Source: Rotaria macrura (lineage: Eukaryota; Rotifera; Eurotatoria; Philodinida; Philodinidae). Taken from it: a stretch of DNA of 64,000 nucleotides. Made by a program: the position numbers and the translations under genes. Below, in pieces: positions 52,453 through 62,730 of this stretch (positions are counted from its first letter, which is position 1; each line of letters opens with the position of its first letter). The notes beneath the pieces are model-generated. The model was given only the letters and a program-made list of their open reading frames with translations, was not told where the DNA came from and did no database searches. The DNA lies in the NCBI GenBank assembly GCA_900239685.1, contig OENT01000494.1, forward strand, positions 1 to 64,000, written 5' to 3'.

Positions 52453-55400
52453 TTCTGTTCAAAATTCGAATAACTGTTCAATTCAACGAGTTAGTCGCGT
52501 GTTAGCGTAGTGACCCATCGATTCGATCGTTGTCTTAGTGACGGTCAGGTGAAATCCTTTATAAAATTTTTCATGCATTGAATGAATCAATACTCAATAT
52601 CGGATAGCATTTGCAGCGATTCAATAGTGAAACTTATTCAAATATATATAAAACATAGATGTCACTAATGTCGTATAGAATGTTTTCTTGGCATATAATT
52701 CTGAGTTGAGTGAATTTCATTTTTTTGGTACCGTTGAGGCTTTCCTTGTATTTCCCTAATCATTTTAGTTTCTCTCAACTGATTCAGATAACCTTTTATA
52801 TGTTAATGTCTGCTCTTATGTTCCACTAGAAAAAAAATATCAGTTCTGTAATTTATAGCAGCATTATCTTAGAAAAGATACATTACACCTGGGAAATATT
52901 TGTCTGTGCTGACATCGTGTTAGAAGTAATAGGAAGTTTTTGGCTAAATAAAAAGCAAAATGAAAAGGATATAACTAGTACGGTTTTGCATAAAGTTCGA
53001 CGTTCTAGCAAGACATATCAACGATTTATATTTTACATTTTGTTTCTCCTTCGTTCAACATTCATATTATTTGAAAGACATTGCATATGTTTTTTGTGTT
53101 GAGTGACGAAAACGCATTGTAGCTTTATCAGTGGCAAAGCTAGTGATACGCATACTACATCGAAAGAAAGACACGTCTTAAAGATACAAACTGATTAGAA
53201 AAAGACGCTGCGTTATCAACTTTATTTCTAGGTAAAAATAACACAAGTTTCACAAAAACAAGGTCATTTTACTCATTGTGCTGAGTGAAGATTCGAAAAT
53301 CGGATGCTTTATAACTCGTGAACGAATCATTTGACTTCACTCAAATTTTCTCAGTAGATATACAACAAAAATTTCTATAAGTATTGAAAATTTCAGCGCT
53401 TAATCTTCTTCCATGCAGCAAAAATTTACATTGTATCATAAAATATAGAGCAATGGTTCTTTTTTTAGAAACCTACGTACAGTAACGATATTTTTTTTGC
53501 CAAATATTTGTAGCACGGCTCTCTCAAAAATATTGTTTTCGAGGAAAATTTAAATTAATGGAATACAACAAGCATATTCTAGTTCATTACAGTCTTCTAC
53601 TAACGTTTGTTTCATCCTTCAAGCAAAGCTGAAAATGGCTAATACTTTTCAATGAATAAAGTCAATTTGTTATTAAACTTGATCGAAATAATACTGTACA
53701 ATCTGCATTTCACTTGAAAATCAATGAAATGTTAGAAAAATTTTGCCCATTAACAACACAGGCATAGAGTATATACAGTAAAAAGGCACTACTCAAAAGT
53801 TGTTTATGTTCACTATTATATTTTTTCATACCAATTTTAACAAAATGTTGAGTATCACTCATCTGTATATATATATATATAATCGAAGTGTTATTCCCTC
53901 TACGTCTTGTATGCGTATCTATGAATATCATGATTTCAGATATTAGGAAAAAGAAATCACAATTTTCAACAACATACTAAAAAGTTGTCAAGGCTAACTG
54001 TATGTTTGAAATGATTATTAGCGGCATAATTGTTACTATGTATGATTTGTAAGCATAATGTTGAGTGAAGAGAAAATTGTTCTATGCCGAACATGAAACA
54101 AAAACAAATTGTTTTCATGATGCTCTAAGGTGATATGTATATTGGCTGAAAATCATTCTTATTTTCCATGCATGGTTAACTGTGACCATCATTGATTTGC
54201 AGCATTCTTAGTATGTGATTGAAAACGTAGAAACTCTCGATCCGTAGAGTATTGAAAAGAATATTATTTACTTTGCTCGTTCAGAGCATGTGCTTGTTTC
54301 GTGTACGAGTAAGATTCGTTCGTGCTATCTTCTTTCAACACATATGAGTTTACAAAAGATACGATAGATCATATTGTGGCACACATATGAGAATGACGAA
54401 ACAAATCACATGTTTACAGATGCTATGAGGTTTTTACCAAAAACATTTTGCTTACCTACCAAGTACACTTGAAACTTGACTCAACAGAATTTTACATTCG
54501 AAAAGATTTCTTTCAATTAAATTGATAGTTTTTTTTTCTTTACTTCTATCAATCAGTTATTCTATCACTTATAATCAATCGTACACGAATATACTAACAA
54601 TAACAAAAGAGAATCAGAAGTTTAATTTGATGACTGTTGACGAAATGTCTTGACAAGTACGCGTTGTTTGCTTTTGGTAAAGTTATTCGACAAGTTCACT
54701 TAACTTTTATGCATATCGACATTATAAGGAGTATCAAACTGAAGCTAAAGTGTATCATGCTTGATTGCAAATAAAATGCTAGCTGTTTACTGCTTGTTAG
54801 AAATGTAATCGTGTAACGTCGATGTAGTTTTTACAAAATTGAAATTCGTACATTTCTCTCTAGTAAACTATTCGAAATGTAATTTTCGTATGTAATATAC
54901 ATAACGAAATACTCGAGATAATATGGAAAAATCAATATTCAAGATATGCTTTCTCTCATGTTAACAGTTGAAAGTGCAAGACACACAAAAAAAGAAAGAA
55001 TATCTTGATTAAGTAGTTCTTTTTCTAGTTAAAAAAATTTTCGAATTCATTTCTGAAATAAGAAGCATGTCTTCATTAGAAGAGTTCACGCTGAACTATG
55101 ATTCTTATATAGATTCAAATTCTAATATAAGTCGACCAGGTTTTATTTCGCTTGATATAATACACATATAGTCTTGTCCTTGTTGATGATTATTCCAAAA
55201 ATGAAATCAAAAGAAATGTTTACAATCATTTGTTCGTTACTTGAACTGAACAACAAACTATATGCATTATTTGACAGTATGATAGAATCAATATACACTT
55301 GATTTTCAATAATAACAAGCAATCTTCGACTCAATTGGTTGCCTTAATTTCTTTTTCTTCTTTTTGAATTCATAATGGACTAATTTTCCTTCATTTGTTT

Positions 55401-55750
55401 TAATGAGTGAGTCTTCTTCTTTTTTTCTTCTTCTTCTTCTTCGTTTCTTATAACATTCTGATAGTTATAATATAACCTTCATGAAATATTTATAAGAACG
55501 ACGCGACTATAATTTCGACGTTATTTGTTTCATTGATACTTGTATTTTTTTTTTACGAACAAATTAAAAAAGAAACACACATACAAGGATATTTTAGTGT
55601 TATAAAATAAGTGTGTGCTGCTTGTATTTATGTACTACGTCGTTCATGCTCAATTGAACATTTTATTTATTAATGATAGATACATAAATTAACAGTCGTT
55701 AAAGTTTTTTTTATTTTAGGAATTTATTTCTACTTTGTCGATTTAGAATA
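52453..55750. other. Divergent intergenic region
   Basis: About 3.3 kb between the start of the INTU-like gene (minus) and the EF-hand gene (plus), so both promoters should be here. No further exon was recognised. A TCT/CTT-rich stretch lies at about 55417-55443. A T-rich tract ending in AG at 55718-55719 would begin the exon that carries the EF-hand start codon 31 bases later. Confidence 0.55.
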
Positions 55751-57349
55751 ATGGCCAATTTCGATGTAGCCAAAGCTATATTTGCGCAAGTTGATGCAAA
55801 TCGAGATGGAAGGTATGAATGAAAACAGAAGAAAAAAAAATGGATTGTAACTTTTGTATAAAATAAACATATATGAATTTATTTAGTATTGATAAAAATG
55901 AATTTCGCTCTTGGATTTCAAATGCTGAAGGATTGACTTCTTCATCATATGACTCGTTGACTAGTGGATCGTATCTTCATGATAATTCTACTAGTCAAAT
56001 AGATCAAAATGAATATAGAGTTAATTCTGAAAATGCCTTGGAGTCCACGGTTTATAAACATGCTTCATTTGGAACTGCAGAAGTATCAAGTGATTTGAAC
56101 GGCGATAAGATGGTTCAGACACATAGTTCACAACAAACGAATCAATATATTGCACAATCATCTGCTAATATATATAAGGATCCTAATCCACAAATTATTC
56201 GACGAGCAGCCATGGTAGGCCCGCTTACTTATCAACAACGAGTTCTCGTTCGATTTCTTCAACCACCAGCTCTTCCACCACCAGGAGTAATTAAATTCAT
56301 GTTTGCACGTTGAATCTCACTGTTCTTTGTATCAATTTCAGCCACTTACCATTAAAGAAGTACGCCCAGCACAACCACCTCCACCTCCTCCACTTATCAT
56401 TCGTCAACATGCACCAGCTCCTCGTACACCAACTCCTCTTATCTTACGCGAGCGTCCACCGAAACCACCGAAACCCGTTGACAGTCAAACAAGTTAAACA
56501 AAAACTTTGCTACTACAGTTGCATAGATTATAAGAATCGATGTATTTTATTTTATAGTTACTCGCTGTTTACCTCCGATACCTGTTCCACCACGATCCAT
56601 TATTATTGAACGTGTTCCGTCTGCACCACAGAAGCCACGTAGATGATTGATTGTAATTTATTTCTCTAATGAATTTCCTTCTCTTTCTATTCAGGGGATA
56701 TTATAATTGAGCGATGGGTTCCCTACGGATCTCCACCTAAACGTCGTACAATCGTTCAACGCGCTCCTCCTGCTGCAAAATACACACGACCACGCAATAT
56801 TGTCGTTGTTTATGAAGCTGCACAAGCACGTGTAATCCGACATTTTCAAAACCTTGGCGTTGTCCAAGAAAATCCTGAATCTTATATAGCTCGTCATGGA
56901 GCATCACTTTTAGATTCTGGAACACTTGTTCTACAAGCTCGTAATGCTGGTGTCATTGAAGATCTAGTAAATATATATGTTTACGGCAAAACAGAAACTT
57001 CTATAAGATGTTTTTTTTTCTTCTTTTTCTGTAGGCTCCTCCATCGAGGTCATCTTCAATGCATGCCAATATGAACAGAAATACTGTTGGTTTTAATCAG
57101 TCGTATGAAACGGCTAATCAAGGTTTTTTATCATCAAATGCAACTCGTAGTTATGGTGATATGCAACTAGTCGGTAGCAGCGAAGCTCTGAATCACGGTA
57201 ACACAAGTTATTCATCATCATCAAATTTATTTGATGAGAGTTCTTCAGCTAAATATGGATTTGGTTCTGGCAATCGAAATCTTACTGCTAATCATAACAA
57301 TGGTACTAGACGATTAACTCAAACAGAATTTCAACGACATTATAATTGA
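55751..57349 (+). CDS. EF-hand, proline-rich protein with alveolin-like IIIERW block
   Basis: Six exons join in phase: 55751-55812, 55887-56286, 56342-56492, 56558-56638, 56695-56966, 57035-57349 (426 residues). A complete EF-hand loop (D15-A-N-R-D-G-S-I-D-K-N-E26) is formed only after the first splice, with calcium ligands intact, so calcium binding is likely. Residues about 30-130 are Ser/Asn/Gln-rich. A proline-rich region (about 133-231) follows with repeated short units ending in LIIR, LILRE and IIIER. A compact conserved-looking block, IIIERWVPYGSPPKRR through VYEAAQARVIRHF to YIARHGASLLD, spans about 234-310. The tail is low-complexity. The repeated [IL]I[IL]-[RE] units recall alveolin/articulin-type cortical skeleton proteins, but I cannot confirm homology. 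The stop lies 128 bases from the stop of the convergent FGD-like gene. Confidence 0.8.
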
Positions 57350-57476
57350 AACGTTTTCGTTCTCGACTTTTTGACATTTCTTTTGCTTTTTATTATTATT
57401 ATTTTTTTATAATGCAATGTGTAGACTACATAATAAAGGAGAGAGAAAAGAAAATACATAAAAAGAAAACAATTTA
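57350..57476. other. Convergent 3' gap
   Basis: 127 bases separate the stop codons of two facing genes. The gap must hold the 3' untranslated and polyadenylation signals of both, unless the transcripts overlap. An AATAAA-type signal on the plus strand is visible as ATAATAAAGG near 57429. Confidence 0.6.
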
Positions 57477-60400
57477 TCAAACATTACTGATACCACTATC
57501 GGCTGAATCACGTTTTCTTACATACCATTCTGGCGATTGTTTTAAACGAGCTGCTTGTATTGTATCATACCATAGATTAGCATAAAATAATAGTTTATTA
57601 TTTGCATGTTGAAGGTTTTTGTCGACATAGGTATTTTTTGGATACGTCGTTTGATGAGTTACTTCCATAGATAACCGATAGGATTTATCTTTACCGTTCA
57701 ATATCAATGTTTTTGTTTCTTGTATGAGTAGTATTTCAGTAAGTTCACTAAGATTGATTGAAAAATCTTCAACTTGATCTAATTTTCCACCATAGACATG
57801 CAACTGATAATCTTCTTGTAATTCAATCCAAACAATGGATTTTAATGAAACAAGGTGAAAGTCACCAAATAGAATTGTTCGATTTGGATCACGTGTTAAT
57901 TTTAGAGATAATGTTGAAGTCGTACCGATGCCGGTGAAAATTTTATAACATAAATCACAAACACGTACTTCGCCTTGTTTACTATAATATTTAAGCAATA
58001 ATTTCTTTGTCGAACACGAACTACATACACAACGACCACATGATCGACAGTGATGTCGTCGAGAAGGAAAAAGTTTTATAACGAAAGAATTATGACAAAG
58101 TTGACAACGTGTCACATCGATATCGTAAATCCATAAAGGTGCACGAGTGCATATGTTTTGCTGTTCACAACGAGTAGATGATTGAAGACCTGAAATAAAA
58201 TTAAGAAATGCATCGTGCATAAATTATTTTTTACAAGGTATAAATTTCAATGAAGACGATACATGTTCATTCATTTGTACGTGAACTACATGAGGTGAAA
58301 AGAAAGATATGCTTATTCAAGGTTTTAGAAGAGAGCATGCATGAGAAAGTCGAGCAACCACCCAATAGGTCACAACATGATTTTTTGTAACACCCCGTTT
58401 CTTTTATTCCATTCGATTCTGCGTGAAAAAACTAGGTTAACGAAAATTTTTTTACTCTTTTAAACCTTTCCTTTGCACAGTTATTGGCATTTCAATTAAA
58501 GCACCCTTGGACATTGGGGGAAAAGAAGAAACTTCAGTATTTTTCACTTTTTGAAGTCATATTGCATCGTCTAGAGGCGGAAAGCATCTCATTCGAAAGA
58601 GCGTCAAAGCTTGCATTGAGTGATACCTTTCATCTTTTAGACATGCTTAGTTTTTTGAAAAAACGAATTTGTTTTTTCGGAACAAATTTTTAATATTTCG
58701 ATTTTTTTATGATCCTCGTTAAAGTGACCGTAAATTTTATCACGGAATTCTATAGAGCATTTAATTCTGAACAAGATGGAGAAGATTTGAAAGATTCAAA
58801 CGGGGAAGAACAGTTGGAAAGTTTGAAACAAATTTAGTGGGTAGGGATTGTAAAAGACGAATGTCCCCTTTGTTAGATCTCGTTCGAAGAGCTTCGTTTC
58901 TGATTTCATATGCAAATTCATTGGGATATTCGTTCGAGTCTTTTCGTCGGATAATATCTTTGAAATTTTACTTTTCTAATTTTCATGCCTGGGGTACCCG
59001 GTACACCGACAGTTGAGCCCCTCGACAGTTGAGCCCCCCGACAGTTGAGCCTTCCGACAGTTGAGCTCCCGACAATCGAGCTCCCGACAATTGAGCCTTC
59101 ATTGATGCATAAGGCTATATACAAAATCAACATCTAACTATGTGCTTAGATGAAGTTTGAAAATGGTTTTCAAACTGCCATTATCATGTTGTGAATGATT
59201 CCTTGATACTCGCGTCTATGAATACGGCGACTATCTCTACAGAAATGAACAAATATTCGCAAATATCTATTATGATGTCTAGCTTAGAATTTGTCGTCTG
59301 CTTCGACGATCATTTTTTGGAGCGTTCATTTCGAAACAATCGACGTTGTGCTCCTCGCTTTTCAAATTCGATGTGGAATTGTTTTTCGAGATTGAAGTAT
59401 CAGCTACGTCGAACAAACAACTCATCAGAATGCTGGCACAGAGCTATTCAAGTAGTGTGATCCCTGATCTATTTTCACGAGAGAGTTGCACATAAATTTT
59501 GCTTAGTACTCAGCGCGAGGAAACCCATGCATCTATGAATCTATCAAAGACTTGAAAATTGAACAGCACGCGAATTCGATAATAGCTGAACAGTCGCAAG
59601 TTGCGGTTGCTACATTGAAAAAGCGAGTGAAATACGAGCTGTTGGATGAACAATTACAACAGTTAGCTTCAACTTTTCATTCAATCTCAAGCGATTTGTA
59701 TTTTAAACGAGCAAGAACTCTATTTCATTTTTGATACGAGTGTAGATTTATTCAAATAAAATTATCTTGTTCTATTACTTTACTTTTTTCTTGATACGAG
59801 GCTCAATTGTCGGGAGCTCAATTTTCGGGGCTCAACTGTCGGGGCTCAATTGTCGGGTCACCGGGGTACCCCCCCCCCAGGGATCTGCAAAATAACCTTT
59901 TCTCTCAAACACCTGTTTTTTGTAGTTTTTTCGATAGAGTCCAACGCACTGATTACAATTATCACGTTTCCATCAAAATTCACTCGATTAATGAGAAAAA
60001 TATCGATATATCTGTGGTCAGAAACCTTTATATCTGCGCTCGCAGGACAAAAGTCGTCCGTAACACTAAAAGTCTTTCGGCAAAAGTTTAATAGCAGTGT
60101 TTCCTTGTCGCAACGATAGCCTCTCATAGATTGCAGATGCTTTCAATAGGAAAAACTCACGATTATATTTTGTTTTTCACGATTGAAGACACCGTTTTTG
60201 GATACTTTGATGATGTAAAGGCTCCAAATTCAACTGATGGGGTTTGTGAGAGACATGCTTCATTTTGGCGCTGACATGCGTATAGTTTTTACAAGAAGGC
60301 AACACAATCATAAATCGACTAAAGGTTGCAAAGTGGTTGAATGTTTATTCATAAAAAGACACTGCATGCACTTTTGATGACCTCTTATGGATAACAGTAT

Positions 60401-62730
60401 ATGGGATCATAAAACGAGCCATAAAAAAGGAATTTCAAACAAAATTGACGAAAATTTCTCTAGATTAAGATAGACGATAACCAGCTGAGTTATATTGAAA
60501 TCATGCTCGCTGTATATAATGAAGTTTCGACGGATATGCGGCTAAAAGAATAATTTCCTTTATAAAATCCTATTCTTCTTCAACCACGGAGATCTCGATA
60601 TTTTTTCTCATTAATCGAGTGAATTTTGATGAAAACGTGATAATTGTGATCAGTGCATTGAGCTCTATCGGAAAGACTACAAGAAACAGGTATTTGAGAG
60701 AAAAAGTTATTTTGGAGATCCCTGGGGGGTACCCCAGGCATGAAAATTAGAAAAGTAAAATTTCAAAGATATTATCCGATGAAAAGACTCGAACGAATAT
60801 CCCAATTAATTTGCATATGAAATCAGAAACGAAGCTCTTCGAACGAGATCTAACAAAGGGGACATTCGTCTTTTACAATCCCTACCCACTAAATTTGTTT
60901 CAAACTTTCCAACTGTTCTTCCCCNTTTGAATCTTTCAAATCTTCTCCATCTTGTTCAGAATTAAATGCTCTATAGAATTCCGTGATAAAATTTACGGTC
61001 ACTTTAACGAGGATCATAAAAAAATCGAAATATTAAAAATTTGTTCCGAAAAAACAAATTCGTTTTTTCAAAAAACTAAGCATGTCTAAAAGATGAAAGG
61101 TATCACTCAATGCAAGCTTTGACGCTCTTTCGAATGAGATGCTTTCCGCCTCTAGACGATGCAATATGACTTCAAAAAGTGAAAAATACTGAAGTTTCTT
61201 CTTTTCCCCCAATGTCCAAGGGTGCTTTAATTGAAATGCCAATAACTGTGCAAAGGAAAGGTTTAAAAGAGTAAAAAAATTTTCGTTAACCTAGTTTTTT
61301 CACGCAGAATCGAATGGAATAAAAGAAACGGGGTGTTACAAAAAATCATGTTATGACCATTTGCGAGGTTCTCGTGCATTCTCAATTAGGATTGTGAGAG
61401 AAAAATGATGTTGTAATATAGATCATCTACGATGAAATTTAGAAATCTCGACTCTTTTTAATTGACTATTATCTAAACATCGGTTCGTATAAAACTTCAG
61501 AATCGATATTCTGGCATGAATTTCACACAGATTATTCACAAATGGGAATATCGAGCATCTGATAGAATATAAAAATATTTCTGTTAAAATTCGAATTATC
61601 TCATAGATGGAAAACATTCTTATTTTGATTTCGTATTGTTATCGATGATGTGCTAACATAGACAAGAATAGATTGAAAAAATAACTTTTCTATTTCAACT
61701 TTTATTACTTTAAAATATATTAAACGATATGAATAGAATTTGAATGTTGATGTGTAAACTAATAATAGAAATTTAAACATCAACAATTTCATTCATTGAT
61801 TCTAAAACTAAACGTAATTTTACAAAAACAAAATGAAACGATCAATCTATCAATAAAAACTCTATGAAAGACACAAGATGGTTTATATCATATCTTCCCG
61901 AGTCAATGTACGAAAGATTTCATAATCAAACAATTCAACTTAATTTTTCTTATATTTCACTTATGAAAAATTGAATCTGTTTTTAAAGAGATATACGAAT
62001 TGTTTAATAAAAATAAAACTTAACTTCATATACAATACGTTTGTATGCTTCTCATGAATACCTAAGTTGCAAGATTCATATTTAGATTTAACATGAATCT
62101 TATGAATACAGACGACATATTTAATGTAGATCAATTGATTGGAAACATTAAATCAGTATAAAAAACTTACTTTCTACAATTGAATATTGTCTTTGAACAG
62201 CTTCACTTGCTTGTCTTATTTTATTTATCCATTTATCTCGATCTGATTCTTTATCAACTATAAATTCATAAGATTTTTCAATAACACTAACACGAAATGG
62301 ATAATAATTTATAGGACATGTTTGCGGTAGATTGTATGAATTAGACGATGTTGATACCATTCGTTCAGCAATTTCAACTTTAATATTCTTTATTGTTAAT
62401 TGACGTTTCATCTCAAGTTTACTTCCTGTTTCTCCATAGACAAGTAGACAATCGGAAAATAGTATGAGATATATTTGAGCTATCTCCTTGTCTTTGCGTG
62501 GTACTTGTCTTTTAACTGAGCCGTGCCAAAGAAGTTTTTGTTTTTCAAAACACTCCGGTTTATTATCAACTCGTGCTTTTAATTTATTCAATTGAGTAGG
62601 TGATATTGCCAAATGTTCTTCACATCGTTCAGCTATATAAGTAAGTTCATCGTGTACAAAACATGTGTGTTCATAATCAGAAGAATCATTATCAAGATGT
62701 TTCATGTACGTTTTCATGAGAAGAATGTAA
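57477..62730 (-). CDS. FGD-like RhoGEF, 3' part: end of DH domain, PH, FYVE, second PH
   Basis: Two exons are visible, 62730-62171 and 58189-57477, joined in phase 1 across a 4-kb intron; upstream exons lie beyond the window or are unrecognised. FGD proteins activate Cdc42-type GTPases and bind phosphoinositides. The first exon begins with the last helix of a DH domain (YILLMKTYMKHL) and continues into a PH domain (LLWHGSVKRQ, IYLILFSDCLLVYG, ending RDKWINKIRQA). The second exon encodes a FYVE finger: WIYD, four C-x2-C pairs and the signature R-R-H-H-C-R-S-C-G, ending VRVCDLC. A second PH-like domain follows (IVWIELQEDYQLHVYGG, ending LWYDTIQAA). The order DH-PH-FYVE-PH is diagnostic of the family. 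The tail DSADSGISNV ends in a class I PDZ-ligand pattern (S-x-V) and has a DSG motif. The transposons in the intron do not touch coding sequence. Confidence 0.88.
59007..59098. repeat. Left subterminal tandem repeat of the MULE
   Basis: About six units of the form CGACA-[GA]-T-[TC]-GAGC plus a C/T-rich spacer. Some spacers have changed. The units are inverted relative to those at the right end. Confidence 0.85.
59191..59734 (+). pseudogene. MULE transposase C-terminal remnant
   Basis: Two frames that do not connect (59191-59460 and 59552-59734) read like consecutive parts of a Mutator-like transposase C terminus. The first contains APRFSNSMWNCFSRL followed by RTNNSSECWH, the W-N and R-T-N-N-x2-E-x-W-H pattern typical of MULE transposases near the end of the DDE region. 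The second, whose frame extends slightly upstream of its ATG, contains a helical segment with IEQHANSIIAEQ, as found just downstream in the family. A stop at 59458-59460 and a frame change separate them. The N-terminal catalytic part is missing, and the region between the terminal repeats is too short for a complete transposase, so the copy is dead. Confidence 0.7.
59800..59860. repeat. Right subterminal tandem repeat of the MULE
   Basis: Four units of the form GCTCAA-[TC]-TGTCGGG, the reverse complement of the left units; one has TTTTCG in place of TTGTCG. Confidence 0.85.

Larger units (their letters stand above)
59000..59862 (+). mobile_element. Nested Mutator-like element (MULE), 863 bases
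   Basis: It sits inside the left arm of the foldback element and is flanked by the 9-base direct repeat GGGGTACCC at 58991-58999 and 59863-59871; the opposite arm shows the uninterrupted site. Nine bases is the usual Mutator target duplication. The ends are inverted: GGTACACCGACAGTTGAGCC on the left and its near match read inward from the right end (GGTGACCCGACAATTGAGCC). Both ends consist of tandem 15-17-base units of CGACAGTTGAGCCCC type, about six on the left (59007-59098) and four on the right (59800-59860). The interior carries a decayed transposase. Confidence 0.85.
58368..61358. mobile_element. Foldback transposon with arms of about 770 bases
   Basis: The sequence from 58368 to 58999, continued after an insertion from 59872 to about 60011, is repeated in inverse orientation at about 60592-61358. 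The outermost bases are GGTCA on the left and TGACC on the right. A loop of about 580 bases lies between the arms. The outer arm sections are almost identical; the inner 130 bases differ at about a dozen places by eye. Both arms carry the same 69-codon frame (58484-58693 plus, 61033-61242 minus), which is duplicated sequence rather than proof of a gene. No transposase is recognised in the loop. No clear target duplication is visible at the outer ends. One ambiguous base (N) lies in the right arm at 60925. Confidence 0.85.
58190..62170 (-). other. 4-kb intron of the FGD-like gene
   Basis: The donor is A-GTAAGTT at 62170 and the acceptor TTTATTTCAG at 58190-58191. About three quarters of it is the foldback element and its nested insertion. 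The remaining parts (58190-58367 and 61359-62170) are plain AT-rich DNA. Confidence 0.8.

Noticed and set aside
58484..58693. 69-codon frame with an identical copy at 61033-61242 (minus)
   Set aside because: Identity comes from its place in the two arms of the foldback element. There is no recognisable domain, so I do not call it a gene.
59807..60127. Overlapping frames on both strands in the foldback arm
   Set aside because: They run through the MULE end, a C run and inverted-repeat sequence, with no domain in any frame.
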